From Sphaerisporangium sp040683095 (lineage in GTDB: Bacteria > Actinomycetota > Actinomycetes > Streptosporangiales > Streptosporangiaceae): 64,000 nt of DNA. The notes beneath the pieces were generated by a model, which worked only from the letters and a program-made list of their open reading frames with translations, did no database searches and was not told where the DNA came from. The stretch is taken from assembly GCF_040683095.1 (NCBI RefSeq), contig NZ_JBFBCI010000033.1, positions 28,733 to 92,732 on the forward strand. Reading direction: 5' to 3'. Shown piece by piece: positions 50,694 through 59,795 of this stretch. The first letter of the stretch is position 1. Each line of letters opens with the position of its first letter. The translations under genes and the position numbers were made by a program.

Positions 50694-53057
50694 GTGGCCG
50701 GGCCCGCCGTTCCGTTCCGGCAGTTCGTACTCAAGGTCGCCAGCCGATGTGACCTCGCGTGCGACCACTGCTACGTGTACGAACACGCAGACCAAAGCTG
50801 GCGAGCCCGTCCGACGGGTATGTCCGACGAGACGATCGCGTGGTCGGCGAGCAGAATCGCCGACCATGCGAAGCGTCACGGCCTGCAGGGTGTCACGGTG
50901 GTGCTGCACGGCGGGGAACCCCTCCTGGCCGGTCGTCACCGGCTGGACCGCATCTCGCGTGAGCTGATCGGCGCCCTCGACGGAGTCTGCGAGCTGGACC
51001 TCCGCATTCACACCAATGGCGTCCTGCTCGACGAGTCGTTCTGCGACCTCTTCGCCGCGTACGGGGTCAAGATCGGCATCTCCCTCGACGGCGACCGCGC
51101 CGCGAACGACCGGCACCGCCTGTACGCCAACGGCCGCAGCAGTTACGACAAGGTCCTGCGCGCCATCGAACTCGTGCGGCGGCGCACTCCCGAGTTGTAC
51201 GCCGGCCTGCTCTGCACCGTCGACGTCGCCAACGACCCGCTCGCCGTCTACGAGGCGCTCGCCGCGCTGCACCCCCCGCGCGTGGACTTCCTGCTCCCCC
51301 ATGCCACGTGGGACGCCCCGCCCCCCGGCCCTCCGGGTGCCTACGGCGACTGGCTCGTCCGGATCTTCGACCGATGGCTGGCCGATGGCCGGACGATGAA
51401 GGTACGGCTCTTCGAGTCCGCGCTCCGCACCATCGGGTCCGAGACCAGCCTGACCGAATCCCTGGGGCTGGAGCCGAGCGACCTCGTCGTCATCGAGACC
51501 GACGGCACCTACGAGCAGGCCGACTCCCTCAAGACCTCCTACGACGGCGCGCCCGCCACGGGCTTCAATGTCAGTGACCATTCGCTGGACACGGTCGGCC
51601 TGCATCCGGGCATCCACGGCCGCCAGACCGGTCTCGCCGGACTGTGCGCCGAATGCCGGTCCTGTCCTGTGGTGAGCACCTGCGGCGGCGGCCTCTACGC
51701 GCATCGCTACCGCACCGGCACAGGTTTCGCCAACCCGAGCGTCTACTGCGCCGATCTCCTGAAATTGATCACCCACGTACAGAAGGCCGTCACCACCGTG
51801 GACCGAACCGCTCACACGCTCCCGGCCGCGGACGTCGCGGCGCTCGCGTCCGGATACGGCGGGGCCGAGGCGATCGCCCATGTGGAAGCCGGTCAGCGAA
51901 GTGTGCGGCGCGCCCTGCTGGCCGCGATCGGCAACGCCTCCACATCGGTGGAGGCCTGGCGGCTGCTCACCGAGATCGACCGGGACGCACCGGCGGCGCT
52001 CGACACGGTGCTGGGCCATCCGTATGTGCGCGCGTGGGCGGTGAAGTGCCTCAGGGGAACCGCCGATGACGGGCATCTCAGCTCCATCGCGGCGACCGCC
52101 GCGCTTCATGCCGGTGTCGAGGCGTCGGTGCGGCTTCCCGTGCGCGACGGTGCGCTCCATCTACCCGGGCTCGGGCTACTGCGGGTCGGCGCCGTCTCCG
52201 GCGCGACCGTCGAGACCAGGGAAGGCGGGTTCCGCGTCCACGCCGATGGGCTCGACCATGACGTAAGGCTCGACGAGCCCGGCGGCCCCCGCGAATGGTC
52301 ACCGGTACGCCGTCTGTCCGTGAACGGCCTCACGGTGGCTCTGGAGGATGTCGATCTCTACCGGGACTGCCATCAGTGGCCCGCCACCCAGAGGCTGAGC
52401 GATCAAGAGGTGGAGCGCTGGTCCAGGCTGTTCTCGGACGCCTGGGCGTTGATCACCCGTGATCACTCCCCTTATGCCGCCGGGCTGGCCGCCGGGCTGC
52501 GGGCCGTCATGCCCCTCACGCCGGCCGCCGACGGCTCCGAAGTCAGTTCGACCGCACGCGACGCGTTCGGAGCGGTCGCCGTGGCGCTGCCCGCGGACGC
52601 CGTGACGCTCGCCCTGCTGCTCATCCACGAATTCCAGCATGTCAAGCTGGGCGCGCTGCTGGACATGATGGACCTGTACGACCAGAACGACACGACGCTG
52701 TACTACGCCCCGTGGCGCGACGACCCACGCCCGCTCGAAGGGCTTCTTCAGGGCACGTACGCCCACATCGCGGTCACCGATTTCTGGCGGGTGCGCCGCC
52801 TGGCCGACGACGGCCCCGCGGCCGAGCGGGCGAGCGTCCAGTTCGCCCGCTGGCGCGCGCAGACGGCGGAGGCCGTCGAAACCCTCGCCGGCTCGGGGGC
52901 GCTCACCGGAGCAGGACAGCGTTTCGTGGCCGCGATGGGGAACTCGATCCGGCCATGGCTGGCAGAGCCCATCCCGGCCTCTGCCGAGGAGGAAGCCCGC
53001 CTGGCGGCCGCGCGGCACAGGAGCCGAGCCACTGCCCAGGCGCGCCACGGCGCCTGA
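50694..53057 (+). CDS. fxsB: FxsB radical SAM/SPASM cyclophane synthase fused to HExxH domain
   Basis: The 787-residue protein has radical SAM motif CDLACDHC (Cys 19, 23, 26) and a barrel to about 300. The SPASM region has Cys-rich CAECRSCPVVSTCGG and YCADLL (about 315-355). A linker of about 200 residues is followed by a C-terminal domain with HEFQH (His 645, Glu 646, His 649). FxsB-family enzymes are reported to form three-residue cyclophanes. The HExxH domain resembles that now named aKG-HExxH-type peptide beta-hydroxylase, so a second modification by the same chain is plausible. GTG 50694 is seven bases after fxsA. An intrinsic terminator follows. Confidence 0.93.
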   Translation: MAGPAVPFRQFVLKVASRCDLACDHCYVYEHADQSWRARPTGMSDETIAWSASRIADHAKRHGLQGVTVVLHGGEPLLAGRHRLDRISRELIGALDGVCELDLRIHTNGVLLDESFCDLFAAYGVKIGISLDGDRAANDRHRLYANGRSSYDKVLRAIELVRRRTPELYAGLLCTVDVANDPLAVYEALAALHPPRVDFLLPHATWDAPPPGPPGAYGDWLVRIFDRWLADGRTMKVRLFESALRTIGSETSLTESLGLEPSDLVVIETDGTYEQADSLKTSYDGAPATGFNVSDHSLDTVGLHPGIHGRQTGLAGLCAECRSCPVVSTCGGGLYAHRYRTGTGFANPSVYCADLLKLITHVQKAVTTVDRTAHTLPAADVAALASGYGGAEAIAHVEAGQRSVRRALLAAIGNASTSVEAWRLLTEIDRDAPAALDTVLGHPYVRAWAVKCLRGTADDGHLSSIAATAALHAGVEASVRLPVRDGALHLPGLGLLRVGAVSGATVETREGGFRVHADGLDHDVRLDEPGGPREWSPVRRLSVNGLTVALEDVDLYRDCHQWPATQRLSDQEVERWSRLFSDAWALITRDHSPYAAGLAAGLRAVMPLTPAADGSEVSSTARDAFGAVAVALPADAVTLALLLIHEFQHVKLGALLDMMDLYDQNDTTLYYAPWRDDPRPLEGLLQGTYAHIAVTDFWRVRRLADDGPAAERASVQFARWRAQTAEAVETLAGSGALTGAGQRFVAAMGNSIRPWLAEPIPASAEEEARLAAARHRSRATAQARHGA

Positions 53058-53118
53058 ACATCTCCGGGCCCGCGCCACGGCGTTTTCCGGTCCGCACCGA
53101 TTCGCCGATTTCCGGACG

Positions 53119-53145
53119 ACTCCCAAAGGTGACGGGAGTTTTTTT
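53119..53145 (+). terminator. Intrinsic terminator between fxsB and fxsC
   Basis: ACTCCC (53119-53124), a 9-base loop, GGGAGT (53134-53139) and an uninterrupted run of seven T. It is the only classic stem-plus-T-tract terminator in the window and lies inside the fxs locus. Confidence 0.85.
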
Positions 53146-53156
53146 CCTGCTTTTCG

Positions 53157-53185
53157 TTGCACGACTGATTCCATCGGCCTAATGT
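53157..53185 (+). promoter_or_regulatory. Promoter of fxsC-fxsT
   Basis: TTGCAC (53157-53162), 17 bases, TAATGT (53180-53185) form a near-consensus housekeeping promoter, 12 bases after the terminator T tract. Transcription should begin about 53192, leaving a leader of about 40 bases before fxsC. Confidence 0.75.
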
Positions 53186-53230
53186 GCGGTTTACAGTCCG
53201 GGACCGTGAACGCTGGGGGTGGATCCGCTC

Positions 53231-54514
53231 GTGCGAGAAGTCCCACGAGCCGCTCCGTACTTCTTTCTGAGCTATGCTCACACTCCGCGGCACGATCTGA
53301 ACGATCCTTATGATCCCGATCAATGGGTCGAGAAGCTGTTCAATGATCTATGCCGACATGTGATGGTTCTTACCGGTCTACCCCGTGGAGCCAGGCCGGG
53401 ATTCATGGATCGGGAGCTTCATCCGGGTAGTGTCTGGCCGGACAGGCTCGCGGAGGCCTTGGCGACCTGCAGAGTCTTCGTTCCGCTCTACTCCAGGCGC
53501 TTCTTCGAAAGCGAGCAGTGCGGCAAGGAGTGGATGGCGTTCGCGCAACGAATTCTGCACCACCGCGCGCGGGGCTCAGAGAAAGTGGAGACCATCGTCC
53601 CCGCCCTCTGGGTGCCCGTTCCCGTCGACGAACTGCCCGAGGTGAGCCGGTCCATCCAGTTCGTCGATCCCGATCTCGGGGCGCGATACGCCGAGCACGG
53701 CTTCTACGGCATCATGAAGCTGCGCCAGTTCCGCTCGGCCTATGACCTCGCTGTTTACAACCTCGCCCGGCGCATCGTGGAGGTCGGCGACAGGGCGAAC
53801 CTCTCACCGATGACGCCGCCCGACTACGAGTCGCTGGAAAGCGCGTTCGGGGCCGGCGACCACACCAGGGCGAACGGCCACCGCCTCCGCGTCACCGTCG
53901 TCGCCCCCGACATCACCGATCTACCGAAGGGGCGCGGCCCATACCACTACGGCCACAACTCCCAGGAATGGAATCCTTATCGCCCCAAACTGGGCAGGCC
54001 GCTCGCCGAGCACACCGCCGACATCGTCCGGAGCATGGGCCACCGCCCAGAGGTGGGCTCGCTGGCCGAGCACGCCGACCAGATCACGGACGACGGCGCA
54101 CCAACGTGCCCCGGGCTGCTTTTGATGGATGCCTGGGCCGCCACCTCTCCGGCGTTCAAGGAATCTCTGCGTGCGCTGGACGACGCGAACTGCCCGTGGA
54201 TCAGCGTGATGGTGCCCTGGAACCACGAAGACGACGAGACCACCCAGGCGACCCCCGTCCTACGCGACTCACTGCACTCCGTGCTTCCGCGCAAGCTCGA
54301 GGAGGGTCGGGTCGCGCCGCGGGCCGCCGCGCACGGCATCCCCACGCTTGACCAGTTCACCAAGCAGGTGCCGGAAATCGCGCGCTCCGCCATCGCGCAC
54401 TATCTTCGCCACGCGACGGCGCACCCGCCCGAGAGGCGTCCGTCCATCGAGCGCCCGCGGCTCCAAGGTCCAATGTCCCCGTTCGACGGCAACGACGCGG
54501 AGGCTTCGTCATGA
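53231..54514 (+). CDS. fxsC: TIR-like protein FxsC
   Basis: The protein of about 427 residues starts VREVPRAAPYFFLSYAHTPR. YFFLSYAH is the opening strand of a TIR-like fold; the domain runs to about 190 (CRVFVPLYSRRFFESEQCGKEWMAF). A second alpha/beta domain of about 160 residues (RVTVVAPDITDLPKGRGPYHYG...) follows. The usual TIR catalytic Glu may be the one in SEQCGKEW; whether it hydrolyses NAD is unknown. GTG 53231 with GGGGGTGG upstream is preferred to GTG 53219. The stop overlaps the fxsT start (ATGA). Confidence 0.9.
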   Translation: MREVPRAAPYFFLSYAHTPRHDLNDPYDPDQWVEKLFNDLCRHVMVLTGLPRGARPGFMDRELHPGSVWPDRLAEALATCRVFVPLYSRRFFESEQCGKEWMAFAQRILHHRARGSEKVETIVPALWVPVPVDELPEVSRSIQFVDPDLGARYAEHGFYGIMKLRQFRSAYDLAVYNLARRIVEVGDRANLSPMTPPDYESLESAFGAGDHTRANGHRLRVTVVAPDITDLPKGRGPYHYGHNSQEWNPYRPKLGRPLAEHTADIVRSMGHRPEVGSLAEHADQITDDGAPTCPGLLLMDAWAATSPAFKESLRALDDANCPWISVMVPWNHEDDETTQATPVLRDSLHSVLPRKLEEGRVAPRAAAHGIPTLDQFTKQVPEIARSAIAHYLRHATAHPPERRPSIERPRLQGPMSPFDGNDAEASS

Positions 54515-57500
54515 CCGACGCTCCCGAGGGCCACATCATCACCTTCTACTCCTACAAGGGCGGGACCGGTCGCACGATGGCCCTGGCGAACACCGCGTGG
54601 ATCCTCGCGGCGAGCGGGAAAAGGGTGCTGGTCGTCGACTGGGATCTGGAATCGCCTGGTTTACATAAGTTCTTCCACCCGTTCCTGGACGCCACCACGA
54701 TCGGCTCCACCCCTGGCGTGATCGAGATGATCAACGAGTACTCGCTGGCCACGTTGCGTCCGAATCCACGCCCCGGCGACTGGCATCTGGCGTACGCGAA
54801 GGTCCTGCCCCACGCGGTGTCCCTGGAGTGGAACCATTTTCCCGGCCAGGGAACGCTGGACTTCATCTCGGCCGGCCGTCAGAACCGCGACTACGCCTCG
54901 CTGGTCTCGACCTTCGACTGGGACAACTTCTACGAGCGGCTGGGCGGCGGCCAGTTCTTCGACGCGCTGCGAGCCGACATGAAGAGCCACTACGACTACA
55001 TCCTCATCGACAGCCGCACCGGCCTGAGCGACATCGCCGACATCTGCACGGTGCACTTTCCCGACACCCTGGTGGTCTGCTTCACGCTCAGCGACCAGAG
55101 CATCGAGGGCGCCGCGGCCGTCGCCCGGCATATCGACGACCGCTACGGCGACCGCAACATCCGAGTGCTTCCCGTGCCGATGCGCATCGACGACGGCGAG
55201 AAGGAAAAGCTCGACGCCGGCCGGGCACTGGCCCGGCGACGGTTCGAGGGCTTTCCCTCGGGGATGTCCCAGGAGGAAGTGCGCGGCTACTGGGGCGCGG
55301 TGGAGATCCCGTACAAGCCGTTCTACGCGTTCGAGGAGACCCTGGCGACCTTCGGCGACACCCCAGGCTCGCCGACGTCGATGCTGGCGGCGTTCGAGCG
55401 GCTGGCCAATGTGATCACCCACGGCGCCGTCCCCTCCATGCCACCGCTGCGCGAGGACGTCCGCCTGCGCATCAGAGACGCCTTCGTCCGCAGGCCGACG
55501 TCGGTACCGACGGACATCCTCCTCAGTTACGTCCCGGAGGACCGCATGTGGGCCGAGTGGATCGGCTCGCTGCTCACCCGCGCCGGCTTTCGCATCGTGC
55601 AGGCGGACGACGCCTCCGGCTCCGCCCAGGGCGACGACGTGCGCAGGATCGGCTCCTACAACCGAATCGTCGCGATCATGTCCAGTGCCTACGTGCGTTC
55701 TCCCGAACCGCGCGCGCTCTGGGACACCCTGGCGATGTCCGAGCCGGCGGGGAGCCGACCGCGGCTGCTCGTGGTGAAGGTCTCGGACGTACGACCGATC
55801 GCGCCGCTCAACGACGGCGCCCTCGTCGATCTCATGCGGCTGGACGAGGCGCAGGCCGCCGAGGCGCTGCTGCGCTCTCTGGGGCGGCCCCAGCTCGCCG
55901 AGCATCCGGCCGGGCACGCCCCCGCGGGCCCGCGATTCCCCGGTACACGTCCGCCCGTATGGAACGTCCCCACACGCAATGCCGCGTTCACCGGCCGCAA
56001 CGCCGTGCTGGAGAAGTTGCGCGACCAGATCGTCGGTGGCAGCAAGACCGTCGTGCTACCTCAGGCTCTGTACGGCCTGGGCGGGGTGGGTAAGACGCAG
56101 GTCGCCTTGGAGTACGCCCACAGGTTCATGGCGGACTACGACGTGGTCTGGTGGATTCCCGCCGAGCACCTGGAGCTGATCAATCCGGAGATGGCGGAAC
56201 TGGCGGGCAGGCTGGGCACACCGGTGAGCGACAGCGTCGCCGAGGCCGCCAGGGCCGTACGGGAGGCGCTCCGGCTCGGCAGGCCCTACTCCCGCTGGTT
56301 ACTGATCTTCGACAATGCCGACGATCCGAAGGACCTCGAAGACTTCATCCCGAGCGGGTCGGGACACGTCCTCATCACTTCCCGAAACCCCGCCTGGTCA
56401 CGCGTGGCCGACCCGCTGGAGGTCGACGTGTTCACCCGCGCGGAGAGCGTCGAGCACCTCCTGCGCCGGGCCCCCGGCCTCGCCGCGGACGATGCGGACA
56501 AGGTCGCCTCCGCCCTCGGAGACCTGCCACTGGCGATCGAGCAGGCCGGCGCCTGGCTGGAGCAGACGGGCATGCCCGCCGGCCAGTACGTCGAGCAACT
56601 GGAACATCAGGTCACCGAGGTACTGTCCCTGGGCGACCCGCCAAGCGGCTATCCGACACCGGTCCTCGCCACCTGGAACCTGTCATTCGAACGGCTCAAA
56701 GAGCGTTCACCGGCGTCGGTGCGCCTGCTGGAGCTCCTCGCGTTCTTCGCCCCCGAGCCCGTCTCGATGGACATGCTGTATTGCGACGCGATGGTCGACA
56801 TCCTCGTGCCCTACGACGAGGCCATGCGCGAGAAGCTCATGATCGGCCCGGTCATCCGGCAGCTCGGCCGGTACGCCCTCGCCCGGGTGGACCAGGCGGA
56901 CAACTCCATCCAGGTTCACCGCCTCATCCAAGCGGTGGTCCGCGACCGCATGAACGCGGAGCAGGAGGAGGTCACCGTCCACGCTGTCCACCGCATCCTG
57001 GTCGCGGGACGTCCTCGCGTGGGCGACACCGACGACCCGGGCAACTGGCCGCGCTACGACGAGATCTGGCCCCACCTCGCCCCGTCGCGGGCACAGGACT
57101 GCGATGAGGAGGAGACCCGCAAGCTGCTGATCGACCGCGTGCGCTATCTGTGGAAGCGCGGCGAGCTGAACCAGAGCCTCCAACTCGGCAACCGCCTGGA
57201 GGACGCGTGGAACGTCAAGCTCGGCCGAGGCGACCGGCAGACGGTGCACCTGCGATTCCACATCGCGAACACGTTGCGCTCGCTCGGGCGTTACCGTGAG
57301 GCGCACGTCGTGGACACGGAGGTCCTCACCCACCAAAGCCGGGAGCTGGGCGACTTCCATCCGTACACCCTGATGACGGCGGGTGGGCTCGCGGCCGATC
57401 TGAGGGCCCTCGGCGAGTTCCAGGAGTCCTTGCGCATGGCGAGCGAGAACTACGATCGGGTCAAGGACCTGTTCGGGGAGGATCACCCCCGGGCGCTCGC

Positions 57501-58434
57501 CGCCGCGCACAACCTGGCCGTCAGCTTCCGCCTCGCCGGCGACTTCGCCCGGGCCAGAGACCTCGACCAGGAGACGGTGGAGCGGCGCCGCAGGGTCAGC
57601 GGCGACCTGCACCCATACACCCTGCACACGACGTCCATGCTCGCCCGCGACCTTCGCGAGCTGGGCAGGCTCCAGGAGTCGCTGGAGATGCTGCAGGTCA
57701 ACCTGGAGGACTACCGCCGGGTGCTGGGGGAGGACCTGGTCGACACGCTGCGTGCCGCGACGAACCTCGCCGTGTCCCTGCGGAGGATCGGCCTGGAGAC
57801 CGAGGCCAGGCGGCGCGCCGAGGACACGCATGAGCGGTACGTCGCCCACGTCGGCGAGAACGCCCCCGACACGCTCGCCTGCCGGCTGGAGCTCGCGTCC
57901 TGCCTGAACGTGACGGGCGAGACCAGACGCGCCTACGACTCTGCCGTGGATGCCATGCGCAACTTCTCCCAGGTTCTGGGGGAAGACCATCCGTACACGC
58001 TGGCCGCGGCCAACAACAGCGCCATCTACCTGCGTGAGCTGGGCGATGTCCACGAGGCGCGGCAGCTGGCCGAGACGACGTTCCGCGCGCTGGCGCAGAG
58101 AATCGGCCAGCACCACCCGTCCACGCTGGTATGCGCGATCAACGTCGCCAACTGTCTCGCCGAACAAGGCGAGCTGAGCGCCGCCGAGCAACTCGACCGG
58201 GAGACTCTCGCCGAGCTGCGGAAAATCCTCGGCCCGGAGCACCCCGACAGCCTGGTCTGCGAGGCCAACCTCGCCATGACGCTGAACGCGCTCGGCCGGA
58301 CGGTCGAGGCCCGGCAGATCCGAGAGCGCGCACTGAACATGATGCGCCACACCCTCGGCGAGAATCACTCGCACATCGCCGCTCTGGCGGCATGGCGCAG
58401 ACTGAACCGTGACCTCGAGTTGCAACCTTGGTGA
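54511..58434 (+). CDS. fxsT: FxsT: ParA-like/TIR-like/NB-ARC/TPR protein of the FxSxx-COOH system
   Basis: The 1,307-residue protein has four parts. Residues about 8-290 form a ParA/MinD-like ATPase with deviant Walker A YKGGTGRT (Lys 16) and DWDLESPG. About 330-460 form a TIR-like fold (DILLSYVPEDRMWAEWIGSLL). About 485-800 form an NB-ARC STAND NTPase with P-loop GLGGVGKT (522-529) and LLIFDNADD. The rest is tetratricopeptide repeats, many of the kind LGEDHPYTLAAANNSAIYLRELGD, about 42 residues apart. The plan resembles immune and signalling STAND switches. It probably senses or relays a signal linked to the FxsA product. Confidence 0.92.
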   Translation: MTDAPEGHIITFYSYKGGTGRTMALANTAWILAASGKRVLVVDWDLESPGLHKFFHPFLDATTIGSTPGVIEMINEYSLATLRPNPRPGDWHLAYAKVLPHAVSLEWNHFPGQGTLDFISAGRQNRDYASLVSTFDWDNFYERLGGGQFFDALRADMKSHYDYILIDSRTGLSDIADICTVHFPDTLVVCFTLSDQSIEGAAAVARHIDDRYGDRNIRVLPVPMRIDDGEKEKLDAGRALARRRFEGFPSGMSQEEVRGYWGAVEIPYKPFYAFEETLATFGDTPGSPTSMLAAFERLANVITHGAVPSMPPLREDVRLRIRDAFVRRPTSVPTDILLSYVPEDRMWAEWIGSLLTRAGFRIVQADDASGSAQGDDVRRIGSYNRIVAIMSSAYVRSPEPRALWDTLAMSEPAGSRPRLLVVKVSDVRPIAPLNDGALVDLMRLDEAQAAEALLRSLGRPQLAEHPAGHAPAGPRFPGTRPPVWNVPTRNAAFTGRNAVLEKLRDQIVGGSKTVVLPQALYGLGGVGKTQVALEYAHRFMADYDVVWWIPAEHLELINPEMAELAGRLGTPVSDSVAEAARAVREALRLGRPYSRWLLIFDNADDPKDLEDFIPSGSGHVLITSRNPAWSRVADPLEVDVFTRAESVEHLLRRAPGLAADDADKVASALGDLPLAIEQAGAWLEQTGMPAGQYVEQLEHQVTEVLSLGDPPSGYPTPVLATWNLSFERLKERSPASVRLLELLAFFAPEPVSMDMLYCDAMVDILVPYDEAMREKLMIGPVIRQLGRYALARVDQADNSIQVHRLIQAVVRDRMNAEQEEVTVHAVHRILVAGRPRVGDTDDPGNWPRYDEIWPHLAPSRAQDCDEEETRKLLIDRVRYLWKRGELNQSLQLGNRLEDAWNVKLGRGDRQTVHLRFHIANTLRSLGRYREAHVVDTEVLTHQSRELGDFHPYTLMTAGGLAADLRALGEFQESLRMASENYDRVKDLFGEDHPRALAAAHNLAVSFRLAGDFARARDLDQETVERRRRVSGDLHPYTLHTTSMLARDLRELGRLQESLEMLQVNLEDYRRVLGEDLVDTLRAATNLAVSLRRIGLETEARRRAEDTHERYVAHVGENAPDTLACRLELASCLNVTGETRRAYDSAVDAMRNFSQVLGEDHPYTLAAANNSAIYLRELGDVHEARQLAETTFRALAQRIGQHHPSTLVCAINVANCLAEQGELSAAEQLDRETLAELRKILGPEHPDSLVCEANLAMTLNALGRTVEARQIRERALNMMRHTLGENHSHIAALAAWRRLNRDLELQPW

Positions 58435-59313
58435 TCAGGCCGCTCGAGCGTCCCTGACCAGCCACGGCAGTACGTCGGGAAGCACGGTCAAGGCGCCGAA
58501 GTGCGCGGCGTCGGGCTCGAGCTTGAACGTGGCCGTCCGGATGCGGCCGGCGAGCCAGCGAGAGTGCGCGACGGGCGAGAAGCGGTCTTTCGCGCCGTGC
58601 CAGAGCAGGGTCGGGGCCTTGATGTCTTCCAGGTCGAAGCCCCACGGGGAACAGAAGGCGATCGCGTCGTCCACCCATCCGTCCTCGGAGTGGCGCAGGG
58701 CCTCGGCGTAGTTCTCCAGCAGCATGGCACGCACACGCGGGTTGGCCACCATGCGACGGTCGACCTCGGGCAGCTCCGCGTACAGAGCGGCGATCAGGTT
58801 CGCCGGGTCGGTACGGATCTTCCGGGCGGCGGGGGCGAGCCAATCGGCGAATCGGCTGCGGCCGGTAAGTGCCACGGTGTACTCGGTGACGTTCGACTCG
58901 GTCATACCGCTGAACCAGTCGAGCCCCTCCGCGGCGCGCGGCGCCAGGCCCACCAGCACCGCGACGCGGATGACACGCTCGGGGAGCAGCGCGGCACAGG
59001 CCAGCGCGTGCGGACCGCCTCCCGACCTGCCGACGACCGAGAACCGGTCGAGGCCGAGCGCGTCGGCTATCTCCGCGACGTCGTCCGCCACGGTCGCCAC
59101 CGACCTGCCGACCAGCCGGTCCGACAGGCCGTAGCCCGGCCGGTCGAAGCTGATCAGCCGCACTCCGAGCCGGTACAGCACCGAGCCTCGCGGGCTCGGG
59201 CCCACCCGGCTCCCCGGCGTCCCGTGCAGGAGGAAGATCGGATCGCCTCCCGGCTTCCCTTTTTCCTCGACTGCGAGTCGTCTGCCGTCCGCCGTGCACA
59301 CGACCTTGGTCAA
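58435..59313 (-). CDS. Alpha/beta-fold hydrolase
   Basis: The 292-residue protein has LLHGTPGSRVGPSPRG (oxyanion region), SFDRPGYGLSD and nucleophile elbow VGRSGGGPHAL. An acid residue is in LLWHGAKDRFSP, and the His is in DAAHFGAL. It is cytoplasmic, with unknown substrate; the HGTPGS/GRSGGGP pattern is common in actinomycete esterase-like proteins. TTG 59313 with GGAGGCGGGG upstream is preferred to longer in-frame starts whose N-terminus is low-complexity. Its stop directly abuts that of fxsT with no terminator between, so antisense read-through is possible. Confidence 0.85.
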   Translation of the reverse strand: MTKVVCTADGRRLAVEEKGKPGGDPIFLLHGTPGSRVGPSPRGSVLYRLGVRLISFDRPGYGLSDRLVGRSVATVADDVAEIADALGLDRFSVVGRSGGGPHALACAALLPERVIRVAVLVGLAPRAAEGLDWFSGMTESNVTEYTVALTGRSRFADWLAPAARKIRTDPANLIAALYAELPEVDRRMVANPRVRAMLLENYAEALRHSEDGWVDDAIAFCSPWGFDLEDIKAPTLLWHGAKDRFSPVAHSRWLAGRIRTATFKLEPDAAHFGALTVLPDVLPWLVRDARAA

Positions 59314-59795
59314 TTCCCCGCCTCCAGTGGCCTCTACTACCCCCACTCCAACATCCCCCAAATCCGCGCAAGGGGGAAGGGGCTCCCGCCCTCGACCGCG
59401 GCGCGCGTTCGCCCCATGCCCATGCCCACGTGAACGGTGACTCGGGTGTGTCCCATGCTGCGAGCGCGGCACCCGGTACGAACAAATCGGCGTCCTGCTG
59501 CTCGGTGAGCGTCTGAGTGCGACCTCGGCGGCGGGCGCGGGCTCGGTGGCTCTGCCGGCCTTCGGCGAGTCACGCGAGGACGGCGGCGCGGGCACGTCAC
59601 ACTAGCGCGCGAGCACAACCACGCAGGCACAACCACGCAGGTACGACCGCGTGGGCATGACCGCGCAGGCACGACCGGGCCCGGCGATCACCACGCCGGG
59701 TGTGGCGGACGCAACCGGTGGTTGAATCGGCACGAAGGTTATCCCGCTACGTACGCTGGAAAAGACCATCCGGCCCCGGAAGAGAGGCGGTGTGG
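59314..59795. other. Intergenic region of about 480 bases
   Basis: It lies between the divergent hydrolase and MFS genes. It contains a run of degenerate 14- to 15-base repeats (next entry) and no supported gene. The frames in it are low in coding character. Confidence 0.5.
59612..59672. repeat. Degenerate short tandem repeats, unit about GCACAACCACGCAG
   Basis: About four to five 14- to 15-base units run in a row. The first two are identical (GCACAACCACGCAG) and the next ones carry A/G and C/T changes. They lie in a non-coding spacer. No function is evident. Confidence 0.7.

Noticed and set aside
59612..59672. CRISPR array
   Set aside because: The units are 14-15 bases with no spacers and degrade quickly; this is a simple tandem repeat.
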